Assembly (NCBI GenBank): GCA_963976625.1
Contig: CAXBLA010000009.1
Coordinates: 1-64,000, forward strand
Reading direction: 5' to 3'
Length of the DNA: 64,000 nt
DNA from: UBA1924 sp963976625
Lineage (GTDB): Bacteria > Planctomycetota > Phycisphaerae > Phycisphaerales > UBA1924
How positions within the stretch are numbered: the first letter of the stretch is position 1; each line of letters begins with the position of its first letter. Made by a program: the position numbers and the translations under genes. This document shows, one piece after another, positions 1 to 9,024 of the stretch. A model generated the notes under the pieces. That model did not search any database. It saw nothing but the letters and a program-made list of their open reading frames with translations, and had not been told where the DNA came from.

Positions 1-99
1 GGCAAGGTGGGCAAGGTCCGCAACACCGAGTACTTCTTTGTCGCCGGGCAGGGTGCCCAGCTTGTGGCGGCCGAGCACAAAGAGCTCGTCGCAGCCTAG
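1..99 (+). CDS. C-terminal end of an unidentified protein (partial)
   Basis: The window opens inside a reading frame of 32 codons that ends at TAG (97-99). The visible tail reads roughly GKVGKVRNTEYFFVAGQG and ends with a short Ala/Glu/Lys-rich helix-like stretch. There is no diagnostic motif and I do not recognise the protein. The frame has the strong G/C third-position bias of the true genes nearby, so it is probably a real gene end. It converges with the PA14-module gene on the other strand with only 24 bases between, and no hairpin terminator is visible in that gap. Confidence 0.5.
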   Translation, partial: GKVGKVRNTEYFFVAGQGAQLVAAEHKELVAA

Positions 100-123
100 C
101 ACAAATCGTTTACGGACAAAAAC

Positions 124-3100
124 TTACCGATTGTCCTCGCCGCCGATTTCCTGCCAGCGCACCACGCGTACGCGGTTCGATGGCGGCACGAACGCACTCG
201 CCGGGATCACCGTCTCGAACTCATCGCCCGGCCCACGCCAGGTCAAGAACAGCCCCGCCTGCGACCAGCCGTCCATCATCTGGACCTCAAGGTCATGCTC
301 GCCCTGCTCGAGATCGATCGTCCCCGATCGCCAACGGTACGAATGCCCGCTGGTGTCCGAGACCACCGTCTGCCCGTCGATAATCAACCGCGCGTACTGA
401 TCTGAACCGAGATTAAAACTCCAAGTGCCCGATCGAGGGACATTGAGCTTGCCCGTTGCCTGCACCGCGAAGTAGTCCGAGCTGACATCCGCTGAGAAGG
501 GGCTGCTCGTGATGTTCCAGCTGATCCGGGGCTCCATCGTGGTCTTGGTCGGGCTCGACCAATCGAGGGTATCGAGGGTCTCGCCGCGGATATTGCTGTA
601 CCAGTTGGTCGTGATCGCGGCTTCCCCGTCATCAAAGATTGGCTCGATGTCATAGGCCTCGAACGCGCTGGCCGGGATGATTTCTTCGACACTCGAATCC
701 GGTCCTCTCCAGGTGACATTGAGCCCCGATTCGGACCAGCCCTCCCAGAAACGCACCTCGAACTTGTGCTTGCCCTGGGTCAGGTCGATGCTCCCGCCGC
801 GCCAGCGGTACGAATGGCTGGAGGCATCCACCACCACCGGCTCGTCGTCGATCAGCAGGATCGCGCTCTGGTCCGAACCCAGATTGAATGTCCATGTCCC
901 GGGCTCTGGGATTTCGAGCTGGCTGATCAGGCGCGCCCCGAAGTAATCGCGTGGTCCATCGGTGAAGAACTCGCTCGAAGACACCTGCCAAGACACATTC
1001 TCGACGATCGTCGAGCTCGAATGCTCGGCGTAATCAATCTGCCCCGCATTCGACGCGTGGCGTGCATTCTCTGTCCAGTACGCACGCAGCCCGCCGCCGG
1101 GCTCGAAGGGTGATTCCGTTTCTTGCAGCGAGTAGGCTGTACGCGGGATGATGATATCAGCCGGCACAGTCGGCCCGCGCCACGCGACATTGAGCCCCGC
1201 GCTCGACCAGCCCTCCCAATAACGCACCTCGATGTCATGCTTGCCGGCCGAGAGATCGATCGTCCCAGATCGCCAACGGTACGAATGGCTGGAGCTGTCC
1301 ACGATCACGGGCTCATCGTCGATAAAGAGCATCGCACTCTGGTCCGAGCCCAGCGAGAAGATCCATGTCCCGCTGGCGGGCACATCGATCTGCCCGAGCA
1401 TCCGGGCCCCGAAGTAATCGCTCGAAGTATCGTCGTCGAATGATCCGTTGGTCAGCCGCCAGGCGATGTTGGGAACCACGGTCGCGTGGTCGTGGGTCGC
1501 GTAGTCGATCTGCCCGACATTGGATGCCTGTCGCGCGTTGGTATTCCAATAGGCGCGCAGCCCCCCGCCGCCCGAGTCGTAAGGCGTCTCGATCTCGTTG
1601 TGCGTAAAGGCGCTCGGGGGGATCACCGTCTCGACCCCGCCCGGCGGCGTCCACGAGGTCACCAGCCCCGCGCTCGACCAGCCCTCCCAGTAGCGCACCT
1701 CGAATCGGTGGAGCCCGGCTTCAAGATCGATCGTGCCACTCTGCCAGCGGTACGAATGGCTCGAATCGTCGTTGATGACCATCTGCCCATCGATAAACAG
1801 CTGGGCCGATTGATCAGCCCCGAGCCCGAACCGCCAGACCCCGTCCACCGGGATCTGGATCAGCCCCGCCGCCCGGAGCCCGAAGTAATCTGATGCCACC
1901 CCACCCTGGGAGGTTGATGAACCGTCGTCGTTGGTGATGGTCGTGCCGGCGAAGGCCCCGTTGGTCAGGTTCCAAGAGATATTGGATTCGAAGGTCATCC
2001 GGTCATAGTTCTGCCAATCCAGATGCCCGACCTTGGACGCGTGACGCGCCGAATCGATCCAATAGACGCGGAGCCCGTCGCCGCCGTACCCCAGCTCGGG
2101 TTCCTCGTCGGCGTGCGAGAACGCGGACGCGGGGATCACCTGTTCGAACTCATCGCCCGTCCCCTTCCAGGTCAGTACCAGCCCAGCGCTCGAGGTCCCA
2201 TCCAGATACTGAACCTCAATATCGTGGAGCCCGGCTTGCAGGGTCTTGGTGCCGTGCTTCCAGCGGAAGGAGTGCGAACTCGAATCGTCGACCACGGGGA
2301 CGCCATCGATGAGCAACCGTGCGGATTGATCGGACCCGACGCCGAATCTCCACGATCCGGTCGAGGGGATGTCGATCTTGCCCACGAAGCGCATCGCGAA
2401 GTAGTCGGTCGGGCCGCCGGTGACGAAGGAGCCGTTGGTCCGGGGGTAGTAGATGTTCTGGACGGTGTCCATCGAGTCGGAGTTGGTCCAATCGACCTGC
2501 CCGACGCCGCTGGCGTGGCGCACGCTGTCATAGCGATAGGCGCGCAGCCCGCCGCCCGATGCCGGGTTGGGCGCTCCGTCTCCGGGGCGAAATGCGCTCG
2601 ACGGGATAACCTGTGAGAACGAGCTGCCGGGCGCTTTCCACGCCACCGAGAGGGCCGCATCGCCGGTCTGTTCCCAAAAACGGACTTCGATGGTGTGATC
2701 GCCCTCGCCGAGCACCACGGTGCCCGACTTCCACCGGAAGCTGTGGGCGTTGGGATCATTGACGACCAGCTCACCATCAATATAGAGCGCGGACCCGTCA
2801 TCGCTGCCGAGCTCGAAGGTCCACAGCCCGCTCTCGGGTACGGCAAGTACGCCGTGGAACCGCGCGGCGAACCGATCGGTCGGGCCGTCAACAAGGAAGC
2901 TCCCACTGGTTTTGCTAAAGTGCAGACGCTGGACCGTCGTGACCTTGTCAGCGTTGGTCCAATCGATCTGTCCGACATTGGTCGCGTGGTACGCGTTGTC
3001 GTACCAATAGGCCCAGATCCCGTCGCCCACATCCCCAGCAAAGTCCGGGGGCGTCGCCGGCGAGGAGAACGCCTCAGCGGGGATCACTTCTGCCCCCTCC

Positions 3101-3603
3101 ATCCCGGGCCCGTCCCACATCGCGGTGACCCCGGAGTGCCCGGGCCCTTGAAAATACCAGAGCTCGAAGTCGTGGAGCCCCGCGTCGAGACCGACGATGT
3201 TGCGCACCGTGCGATAGGAATGGAGCCGATCGTTCTCCACCACGGGCGAGCCGTCGATGAACAAAATCGATCCATCGTCGCTGCCCGTGCTCAGGGTCCA
3301 GATCCCGCCCACGGGGATATCGATCTGCCCCATAAAACGGACCGCGAAGTTGTTCACCGGGCCATCCTCATAGAACGGCTGGGTGTTATTGGTGTAGTCG
3401 ATGTTCTCGACCTGTGTGAGCTGGTCATAGCTGGCCCAATCGACATGCCCGAGCTGTGAGACACCCGATGCATTCGTCAGCCAGTACGCGCGCAGCCCCG
3501 GCGTCGAGCCCCCATCATCGCCAATCGCCGGCCACGACAGGACACAGAGACACAGGAGCATCGAGAAGAAACGCATCGGTCGGGTGGGTTGAGTAGACAT
3601 CAC
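124..3603 (-). CDS. Exported protein with seven tandem PA14-like modules
   Basis: 1159 aa. An N-terminal signal peptide (hydrophobic LLCLCVL segment around residues 15-25, best start at the first Met or at Met10) is followed by seven repeats of about 160 aa. Each begins with a motif like LRAYWxxNARHASNVGQIDW and contains F-I-D-G-x-P-V-V, H-S-Y-R-W-R-S-G and a closing W-x-G-P ... VIPASAF. This is the PA14/GLEYA pattern, a beta-barrel carbohydrate- or surface-binding fold. Modules 1 and 2 keep the DDGS calcium/sugar-binding motif of PA14; modules 3-7 have DQSA, DQSA, DQSA, DQSA and DQYA instead. No catalytic domain or membrane anchor is visible, so it is probably a secreted or surface adhesin-like protein. 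Neighbours give no functional hint. The repeats are fairly diverged at DNA level, so they are not a recent amplification. Confidence 0.85.
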   Translation of the reverse strand: MMSTQPTRPMRFFSMLLCLCVLSWPAIGDDGGSTPGLRAYWLTNASGVSQLGHVDWASYDQLTQVENIDYTNNTQPFYEDGPVNNFAVRFMGQIDIPVGGIWTLSTGSDDGSILFIDGSPVVENDRLHSYRTVRNIVGLDAGLHDFELWYFQGPGHSGVTAMWDGPGMEGAEVIPAEAFSSPATPPDFAGDVGDGIWAYWYDNAYHATNVGQIDWTNADKVTTVQRLHFSKTSGSFLVDGPTDRFAARFHGVLAVPESGLWTFELGSDDGSALYIDGELVVNDPNAHSFRWKSGTVVLGEGDHTIEVRFWEQTGDAALSVAWKAPGSSFSQVIPSSAFRPGDGAPNPASGGGLRAYRYDSVRHASGVGQVDWTNSDSMDTVQNIYYPRTNGSFVTGGPTDYFAMRFVGKIDIPSTGSWRFGVGSDQSARLLIDGVPVVDDSSSHSFRWKHGTKTLQAGLHDIEVQYLDGTSSAGLVLTWKGTGDEFEQVIPASAFSHADEEPELGYGGDGLRVYWIDSARHASKVGHLDWQNYDRMTFESNISWNLTNGAFAGTTITNDDGSSTSQGGVASDYFGLRAAGLIQIPVDGVWRFGLGADQSAQLFIDGQMVINDDSSHSYRWQSGTIDLEAGLHRFEVRYWEGWSSAGLVTSWTPPGGVETVIPPSAFTHNEIETPYDSGGGGLRAYWNTNARQASNVGQIDYATHDHATVVPNIAWRLTNGSFDDDTSSDYFGARMLGQIDVPASGTWIFSLGSDQSAMLFIDDEPVIVDSSSHSYRWRSGTIDLSAGKHDIEVRYWEGWSSAGLNVAWRGPTVPADIIIPRTAYSLQETESPFEPGGGLRAYWTENARHASNAGQIDYAEHSSSTIVENVSWQVSSSEFFTDGPRDYFGARLISQLEIPEPGTWTFNLGSDQSAILLIDDEPVVVDASSHSYRWRGGSIDLTQGKHKFEVRFWEGWSESGLNVTWRGPDSSVEEIIPASAFEAYDIEPIFDDGEAAITTNWYSNIRGETLDTLDWSSPTKTTMEPRISWNITSSPFSADVSSDYFAVQATGKLNVPRSGTWSFNLGSDQYARLIIDGQTVVSDTSGHSYRWRSGTIDLEQGEHDLEVQMMDGWSQAGLFLTWRGPGDEFETVIPASAFVPPSNRVRVVRWQEIGGEDNR

Positions 3604-3725
3604 CTCTGTTATCGAGCGCTCACGCCCGGTGCGTCACCGCCCACGGGTAATCCCAGTCAACACGCAACTTTGACTGGTCAGCCGTGCGATGTGCGCGGAT
3701 CAGGCAAACCATCCGCGTCCGATAG

Positions 3726-5678
3726 CTACTCGGACTCGCTGCGTAACGATTCGGCGATCCCGATCTCCTGCAAACGCATGCTGGCCCGATCGAGGGCTTC
3801 TTTCGCGTCATGGAAGGCGTTGGGCTCGACCGATCGCCAGTCGGCCTTGGCACGCTCGATGAAACCCATCAGCGTGCCCAGCTTCTCATCAAGCTCTTGG
3901 CGGTAGTCCGTTTCGAGCAAATGCGTAAACCTCGCGGCTCGCTCGGAAATCCACTTGTGATCCAGCGACGAGTTGGCGATCAAATCCACGATCTGGTGCT
4001 GGGTCATGTCGTCGCGGGCGTGCGTCAGGCTCTCTTGCTCGATGCGATCGACCTCGTCGGGGGTGAGCCCGTGGTTGGGCACGATCTGGATCGAGGCGCG
4101 TTTGCCCGAGCGTTCTTCGAGGGCCGAGACATTGAGCACGCCGTTGGCATCGACGAAGAACTCGACGACCAGTTTGGGCACCCCCGCGGGCATCGGCGGG
4201 ATCCCCCGCAGGTCAAACACCCCGAGCGTCCGACAGTCCGCGACCATCTCCCGCTCGCCCTGCACGACCAGAATCTTGACATTGACCTGCCCATCGACGC
4301 TGGTGCTGAATCGCTCGACCGCCCGCGCGGGCACCGTTGTGTTCCGCATGATCAGCTTCGCCACGGCTCCGCCGGCCGTCTCGATCCCCAGCGACAGCGG
4401 GATGACATCGAGCAGCAGCGAAGAAGACTTCGCTCCGCTCGCGCTGCCAGAGATAATTTGGGCTTGCAGGGCCGCGCCCATCGCGACGACACGGTCCGGG
4501 TCGATCGCGGTGTAGGGCTCGACCCCAAAGAATTTCTTGACCCGCTCACGCACGCACGGGATGCGCGTCGACCCGCCCACCATCACCACGGCATCGACCT
4601 TCAACGAGTCTTCGCCGACCGCCCTGCTCGCGTCGCGCAGCGCGCGATCGCACGCGCTGATCGATCGCTCGACCCAACCTTGGAGCATCGCTTCGAGCTC
4701 GGCTCGTGTCATGGTCCTCGCATAAGTCTGCCCGTTGCCCAGATCGATCGCGACCTGGGCCGACTCATCCGTCGAGAGTTTGTGCTTGACGCTGCGCGCG
4801 AACTCGATGAGCGCCCGCTTGGTCGAACCATCGAAGGCATCGAGCCCTTTGGCCCGCATAGCTTCGATGTTCGATGCCGAGCCCTGCCCGAGCTGTTCGA
4901 CGATCTCGCTCACAAAGAGCTCGACGATCAGGTGGTCGACATCGTCCCCGCCCAGGTGTGTATCGCCGGCCGTGGCGAGCACCTGGAAGAACTCGGTCGC
5001 GTTGTGCTCGTCGCCGGGGATCAGCTTCAAGATCGAAATATCGAAGGTCCCCCCGCCCAGGTCGTACACCGCGATGGTCTGGGCGTCGTTGGCCCCTCGC
5101 GAGCGGATTCCGTACGCCAAAGCCGCGGCTGTGGGCTCGTTGACAATCCGAACGACTTCGAGCCCGGCCAATCGCCCCGCGTTGCGCGTCGCTTGGCGCT
5201 GGGCATCATCGAAGTACGCCGGCACCGTGACGACCGCCTTGGCAACTTCCATGCCCAGCTCATCCTCGGCCCGCGCTTTGAGTGCACCGAGGATGGCCGC
5301 TGAGATCTCCTCGGGCGATCGCAGGACCTCGCCATCGTCCGTATCTATGCTGACCTTGATCGTGCCGTGCTCGCCGGCGACGACCCCGTACCCGAGGTAC
5401 TTCAGATCCGCGCGCGCATCGTCGAGCGATCGCCCCATGAGCCGCTTGACCGAGTTGATCGTCCGATCCGGGAACTCAATCATCCGCCCCGCGGCCGCCT
5501 CGCCCACCACCACCGACCCGTCCCGATCAATCCGCACCACCGAGGGCATCAGCTGCTGATCGGCACCCCCCAGCACCCGCGCCCCCTGCTCGTTGGCGAA
5601 GGCGACGATGGAGTTGGTGGTGCCGAGATCGATCCCGATGATGGGGTTTTTCGCGTGATCAGTCGTGGTCATGGGCAA
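3726..5678 (-). CDS. Hsp70-family molecular chaperone (DnaK/HscA-like)
   Basis: 650 aa. An N-terminal ATPase domain shows the phosphate-1 motif (IGIDLGTTNSIVAF, about residues 14-27), VVTVPAYFDDAQRQATRNAG, IVNEPTAAALAYGI, phosphate-2 YDLGGGTFDISIL and the adenosine motif VVMVGGSTRIPCVRE. The substrate-binding domain follows (SLGIETAGG, LNVSALEERSGK). The C-terminal helical lid (from about residue 540, with THARDDM) resembles HscA-type lids more than classical DnaK, and there is no conserved acidic DnaK tail. It folds client proteins in the cytosol with ATP; an Fe-S assembly role is possible but unproven, because no hscB, iscU or dnaJ/grpE lies nearby. Start MPMTTT; the second Met two codons later is an alternative. 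Confidence 0.9.
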   Translation of the reverse strand: MPMTTTDHAKNPIIGIDLGTTNSIVAFANEQGARVLGGADQQLMPSVVRIDRDGSVVVGEAAAGRMIEFPDRTINSVKRLMGRSLDDARADLKYLGYGVVAGEHGTIKVSIDTDDGEVLRSPEEISAAILGALKARAEDELGMEVAKAVVTVPAYFDDAQRQATRNAGRLAGLEVVRIVNEPTAAALAYGIRSRGANDAQTIAVYDLGGGTFDISILKLIPGDEHNATEFFQVLATAGDTHLGGDDVDHLIVELFVSEIVEQLGQGSASNIEAMRAKGLDAFDGSTKRALIEFARSVKHKLSTDESAQVAIDLGNGQTYARTMTRAELEAMLQGWVERSISACDRALRDASRAVGEDSLKVDAVVMVGGSTRIPCVRERVKKFFGVEPYTAIDPDRVVAMGAALQAQIISGSASGAKSSSLLLDVIPLSLGIETAGGAVAKLIMRNTTVPARAVERFSTSVDGQVNVKILVVQGEREMVADCRTLGVFDLRGIPPMPAGVPKLVVEFFVDANGVLNVSALEERSGKRASIQIVPNHGLTPDEVDRIEQESLTHARDDMTQHQIVDLIANSSLDHKWISERAARFTHLLETDYRQELDEKLGTLMGFIERAKADWRSVEPNAFHDAKEALDRASMRLQEIGIAESLRSESE

Positions 5679-5721
5679 CGATAGGAGCGGCGAGACCGGA
5701 TCTCAGTGAATTTCAGGCGCG

Positions 5722-6048
5722 TCAGCTGGTGCGTTTCTCTTTGTGCTCAGGCTTGTTGCGGATTTCTGTCCAGTATTCTTCCCGCACATCATCGTCGATC
5801 TCGACACCACCTGACCCCGCCCAGTGCCGATCTTGGCCGTTCTTCTTGCAGCCGGAGATCCAGTACTCCTCGCCGGTATCCACATAGAGATAGTTCCCGC
5901 TGATACCCTTTCCCTTGAGTGTCTCAAACCGTGCATCGCCATAGTACACCGAGCTGCCAGACTTCGAGAACCGACACCGCCCAATGCGCGCAGGCCCACT
6001 ATCGCCACAACCGCACTTGAGTTCGATGTACATGATCCGTGTCTTCAT
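5722..6048 (-). CDS. Small conserved hypothetical protein (MYIELK...GPARIG family)
   Basis: 108 aa, third gene of a small minus-strand operon. Residues 6-25 and the stretch GEEYWISGCKKNGQDRHW, followed by VEIDDDVREEYWTEIR, match a widespread family of small bacterial proteins of unknown function that databases sometimes mislabel as a metabolic enzyme. It has Cys residues at CGCG and SGCKK but no clear zinc ribbon. The start at 6048 is supported by GAAGGG six bases upstream; an internal Met at 6033 (MYIE) is where many relatives seem to begin. It lies 14 bases after the Imm32-like gene, so co-transcription is likely. Function unknown. Confidence 0.7.
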   Translation of the reverse strand: MKTRIMYIELKCGCGDSGPARIGRCRFSKSGSSVYYGDARFETLKGKGISGNYLYVDTGEEYWISGCKKNGQDRHWAGSGGVEIDDDVREEYWTEIRNKPEHKEKRTS

Positions 6049-6062
6049 GAATTACCCTTCAC

Positions 6063-6335
6063 CTACTCATCTGAAAGATACTGCACCACAATAGAGCTGG
6101 AGCCCTCTGCAAGCATCGGATGCTCATCAACATGGATATGGCATGACGAATGAGCAACTCCTTCATTGTGTGCCAATGTAAGCAAAGCTGTCGCAAGGTC
6201 CTCAAAGCCAACACGATTCCCCCGGATAGAAAAACAATTATCAGCTCCAGTAATTTTTACAGTACCACCACCAGTGAAGCTCATTGTGAGTCCCTCTTCG
6301 GGATTGTAGTCTTCAACCTCAATCTTCATTTCCAT
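6063..6335 (-). CDS. Small protein resembling Imm32-type immunity proteins
   Basis: 90 aa, acidic and soluble, without signal peptide. The layout fits the Imm32 family as I remember it: a beta-rich start (MKIEVED...GGTVKITGADNCFSIRGN), then FEDLATALLTLAHNE, a central HIHVDE motif and a closing SSIVVQYLSDE. Imm32 proteins are described as immunity proteins of polymorphic toxins, but no toxin gene is next to it, so the role here may be different. AAGGA lies eight bases before the start. It sits ten bases after the lipoprotein gene and 14 before the next gene, forming a three-gene unit. GC content is visibly lower than in the surroundings, which may indicate transfer. Confidence 0.6.
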   Translation of the reverse strand: MEMKIEVEDYNPEEGLTMSFTGGGTVKITGADNCFSIRGNRVGFEDLATALLTLAHNEGVAHSSCHIHVDEHPMLAEGSSSIVVQYLSDE

Positions 6336-6345
6336 ACCGTTTTCC

Positions 6346-6852
6346 TTACTCCCGAATCCACGCGAGATCTGCGAGCTGTTGGATCAAGTTGTCCGCAGAT
6401 TCGTCGGTCACGAACCATCGATTGTTCTTCTGTTGTGATCGAACCTCGATCTCTGTCCTCAAACGCTTTGGGAAACCGGTTCTGTTTTGTGTGTTGAGTG
6501 CATGCTCTGCCTCTGTCTCGTTGACCAACTCCCAGATCAGATCGAGCTGCTCGCGGCTCAGCGGCCGAATGATTGGTGGATAGGTGCTCGAACTCGATCC
6601 ATCCCCCACCGACACCCGCAGGTAGCCGGCGGCATCGACGATGTACCTGGCCGAGCGATTGATGACCAGCTCGGCGTCCTCGCTCCCAACCACCACCACC
6701 CCGAGCGTGAAATCGGTCGGGCGATGATCTGGACGATTAACCGCCCCCGGCCCATGCCCGGTCGAGACGCACCCCCCGAGCCCAAACAGGGCGACAAGGA
6801 GCAGGGGCAGGATGATCGAGCTGATCCGGCTGATTCTGTGGTAATTCATCAT
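6346..6852 (-). CDS. Small putative lipoprotein of unknown function
   Basis: 168 aa. The N-terminus has basic residues, a hydrophobic stretch (IILPLLLVALFGL) and a lipobox LGGC with the acylated Cys near residue 28, so it should be a lipoprotein. The mature part (FTLGVVVVGSEDAELVINRSARYIVDAAGYLRVSVGD...) looks beta-rich, then REQLDLIWELVNETE suggests a helix. No family recognised. It is the first gene of the operon with the Imm32-like and GPARIG-family genes. Its start lies 66 bases from the divergent pheT start. Confidence 0.65.
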   Translation of the reverse strand: MMNYHRISRISSIILPLLLVALFGLGGCVSTGHGPGAVNRPDHRPTDFTLGVVVVGSEDAELVINRSARYIVDAAGYLRVSVGDGSSSSTYPPIIRPLSREQLDLIWELVNETEAEHALNTQNRTGFPKRLRTEIEVRSQQKNNRWFVTDESADNLIQQLADLAWIRE

Positions 6853-6918
6853 CTATACAGTGTATGTCAGCTCGGTCACCATGCACAAATGGGCACCGGG
6901 GCCCTATTGTTGGCTCCC

Positions 6919-9024
6919 ATGGATATTTCACTTCGCTGGCTCAACCAATACCTCGCCCCCTCGGACCTGAGCGCCGAGCAGGCGGATCACATCCTCACCG
7001 AGGCCGGGCTGCCCATCGAGGAGTACAAAGCCGGGATCGCCGGCGATGTCGTCCTTGATGTCGAGGTCACCTCCAACCGGGGCGACTGCCTCGGGCATGT
7101 CGGGTGCGCCCGCGAAATCGCCGCGGCTCAGTACGCCGACAAGCCACGCGAGCTCGTCATGCCCGCGCTCAAGGACATGGACCTGGGCGCACCGATTGGC
7201 AGCGAGCTCACCCTCGACAACCAAGTGCCCGATCTGTGCCCGCTCTTCACCGCCCGCCTGATCCGCAATGTCAAGGTCGGACCATCGCCGGCGTGGCTCA
7301 AAGAAGCCCTCGAATCGCTCGGGCAGCGCTCGATCAACAATGTCGTGGACATCACCAACTACATCACCCTCGAGCTGGGCAACCCGTGCCATGTGTTCGA
7401 TCACGCCAAGCTCGCCGGCGGGTCGCTCGTCGTCCGCCACGCCAAGCAGGACGAAGTCGTCAACACGCTCTACGCCGGCGAACACAAGCTGGGCCCCAAG
7501 GACCTGGTCGTCGCCGACGCCAACGGCCCGCAATCACTCGCCGGAATCATCGGCGGGCATGATTCGCAGGTCGATGAGTCCACAACAACCGTCGTCTTCG
7601 AGATGGCGACATGGGACACTGTGAGCGTGCGCAACACCGGACGCAAGCTCCAGATCCGCACCGACGCGGCTTACCGCTTCGAGCGCGGGATCGATCCGCG
7701 GAGTATCGACTACGCCGCCCGGCGAGCGGTGCAGCTCATCTGCGAGGTCTCGGGCGGGCAACTGGCCGAGGGCGTGCTCAGCGAAGGTTCGCCATTGCCA
7801 AGCGATACCGTCATCGCCCTGCGCCCGCAGCGGTGCGATCGGATCTTGGGTATCCCGACCGATCCCCAAGAGATGGCCAAGCTGCTCAACGCGTTGTCGT
7901 TCTCGACCACGATTGATAGCGACGGCGTACTCCAGTGCACCATCCCCCCCCACCGCAGCCACGATGTGCTCCGCGAGATCGACCTGATTGAAGAGGTCGC
8001 CCGCGCCCGCTCGCTCGGTGTGATCCCAATCCAGAAGACCCTGCCCGTGACAGCCCGTGAGCCTCAGGAGTCCGAACGGGCGATGAGCGCGATCGCCAAA
8101 TCACTCACGGGCATGGGCTTCTTCGAGACCATCACCTTCTCGTTCACCGCCCCCAAGCTCGGCAAGCTCTTCCAGCGCGAGGGCACGGACCTGGTCGCTG
8201 TAGACGATGATCGCCGCAAGGCCGAGCCAACCCTGCGCCCGAGCGTGCTGTTGGGCTTGCTCGCCTGTCGCCACACGAACCAGAGCGCGCGGGCTCAGCT
8301 TCCCGGCGGGATCCGGCTCTACGAGGTCGCCCAGCGCTTCGCCCAAGACGCCGGCACGACCAACTCATCGGAGCAGCGCACCATCGCGATGCTCATGGAT
8401 GTGGACTTCACGGGCAAGAAGCCCAAGCACGAGGACATCCAAGCCGCCATCCGCATGATGCGTGGCTCGATCGACACGATCGTCGCCACCACCTTCGGCA
8501 CCAACGCCACCACCATCATCAGACCAAGCAAGCCCGAGCACCAGGGCTTCGATGCTGATGCCCACGCAACGGTCGCGGTGAGCCTCAATGGGCAGACCAC
8601 CGAGATCGGGTCCTTCGGGCTCATCTCCAAGGCGGCGCTCAAGGCCCACGATCTAGACCAGCCTTTGGTTGGGGCGGAGCTGATCCTGTCGCCGATGATC
8701 GACGCATACCCGCCGATCTCGCGTGCCCAGCACCTGCCCAGCTTCCCGGGGATCGATCGCGACCTGTCGCTGATCGTCGATGAGCAGATCGGCTGGAGCC
8801 AGATCGAAGCAGCGGCCGACGCCCTGAGCCTGGACCGATGCGTGGGCAACCAGCTCGTCGGGATCTTCCGGGGCAAACAGCTCGGCGAGGGCAAGAAATC
8901 CGTCACCGTCAGGCTCCACTTCCGCGACGACGATCGCACGCTCAGGCACGAAGAGGTTGACCCGCAGATCGAGCTCTTCGCAAGCAAGGCCAAAGCCGAT
9001 CTCGGGGCCGAGATCAGGACCTGA
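6919..9024 (+). CDS. pheT: Phenylalanyl-tRNA synthetase beta subunit, without EMAP domain
   Basis: 701 aa from the ATG at 6919 (MDISLRWLNQYLAP, the canonical N-terminus); longer in-frame starts upstream only read through the divergent lipoprotein gene. It works with PheS to charge tRNA-Phe. Seen: N-terminal B1 half, then directly DVEVTSNRGDCLGHVGCAREIAA, the B3/B4 editing region (CPLFTARLIRNV... NNVVDITNYITLELGNPCHVFD), B5 (RPQRCDRILG), the catalytic-like core, and a C-terminal anticodon-binding FDX-ACB domain (FPGIDRDLSLIVDEQIGW to the end). The roughly 110-residue EMAP/OB-fold tRNA-binding insertion that normally follows residue 40 in bacterial PheT is missing. pheS is not in the window. 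No strong SD precedes the start. Confidence 0.93.
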   Translation: MDISLRWLNQYLAPSDLSAEQADHILTEAGLPIEEYKAGIAGDVVLDVEVTSNRGDCLGHVGCAREIAAAQYADKPRELVMPALKDMDLGAPIGSELTLDNQVPDLCPLFTARLIRNVKVGPSPAWLKEALESLGQRSINNVVDITNYITLELGNPCHVFDHAKLAGGSLVVRHAKQDEVVNTLYAGEHKLGPKDLVVADANGPQSLAGIIGGHDSQVDESTTTVVFEMATWDTVSVRNTGRKLQIRTDAAYRFERGIDPRSIDYAARRAVQLICEVSGGQLAEGVLSEGSPLPSDTVIALRPQRCDRILGIPTDPQEMAKLLNALSFSTTIDSDGVLQCTIPPHRSHDVLREIDLIEEVARARSLGVIPIQKTLPVTAREPQESERAMSAIAKSLTGMGFFETITFSFTAPKLGKLFQREGTDLVAVDDDRRKAEPTLRPSVLLGLLACRHTNQSARAQLPGGIRLYEVAQRFAQDAGTTNSSEQRTIAMLMDVDFTGKKPKHEDIQAAIRMMRGSIDTIVATTFGTNATTIIRPSKPEHQGFDADAHATVAVSLNGQTTEIGSFGLISKAALKAHDLDQPLVGAELILSPMIDAYPPISRAQHLPSFPGIDRDLSLIVDEQIGWSQIEAAADALSLDRCVGNQLVGIFRGKQLGEGKKSVTVRLHFRDDDRTLRHEEVDPQIELFASKAKADLGAEIRT

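Noticed and set aside
2023..3041. Long open frames on both strands within the PA14-module gene
   Set aside because: They arise from the repeated structure and GC bias; only the minus frame shows a signal peptide and module pattern.
6487..6918. Extended N-terminus of PheT (845 aa)
   Set aside because: It is antisense to the lipoprotein gene, and the family N-terminus (MDISLRWLN) is at 6919.
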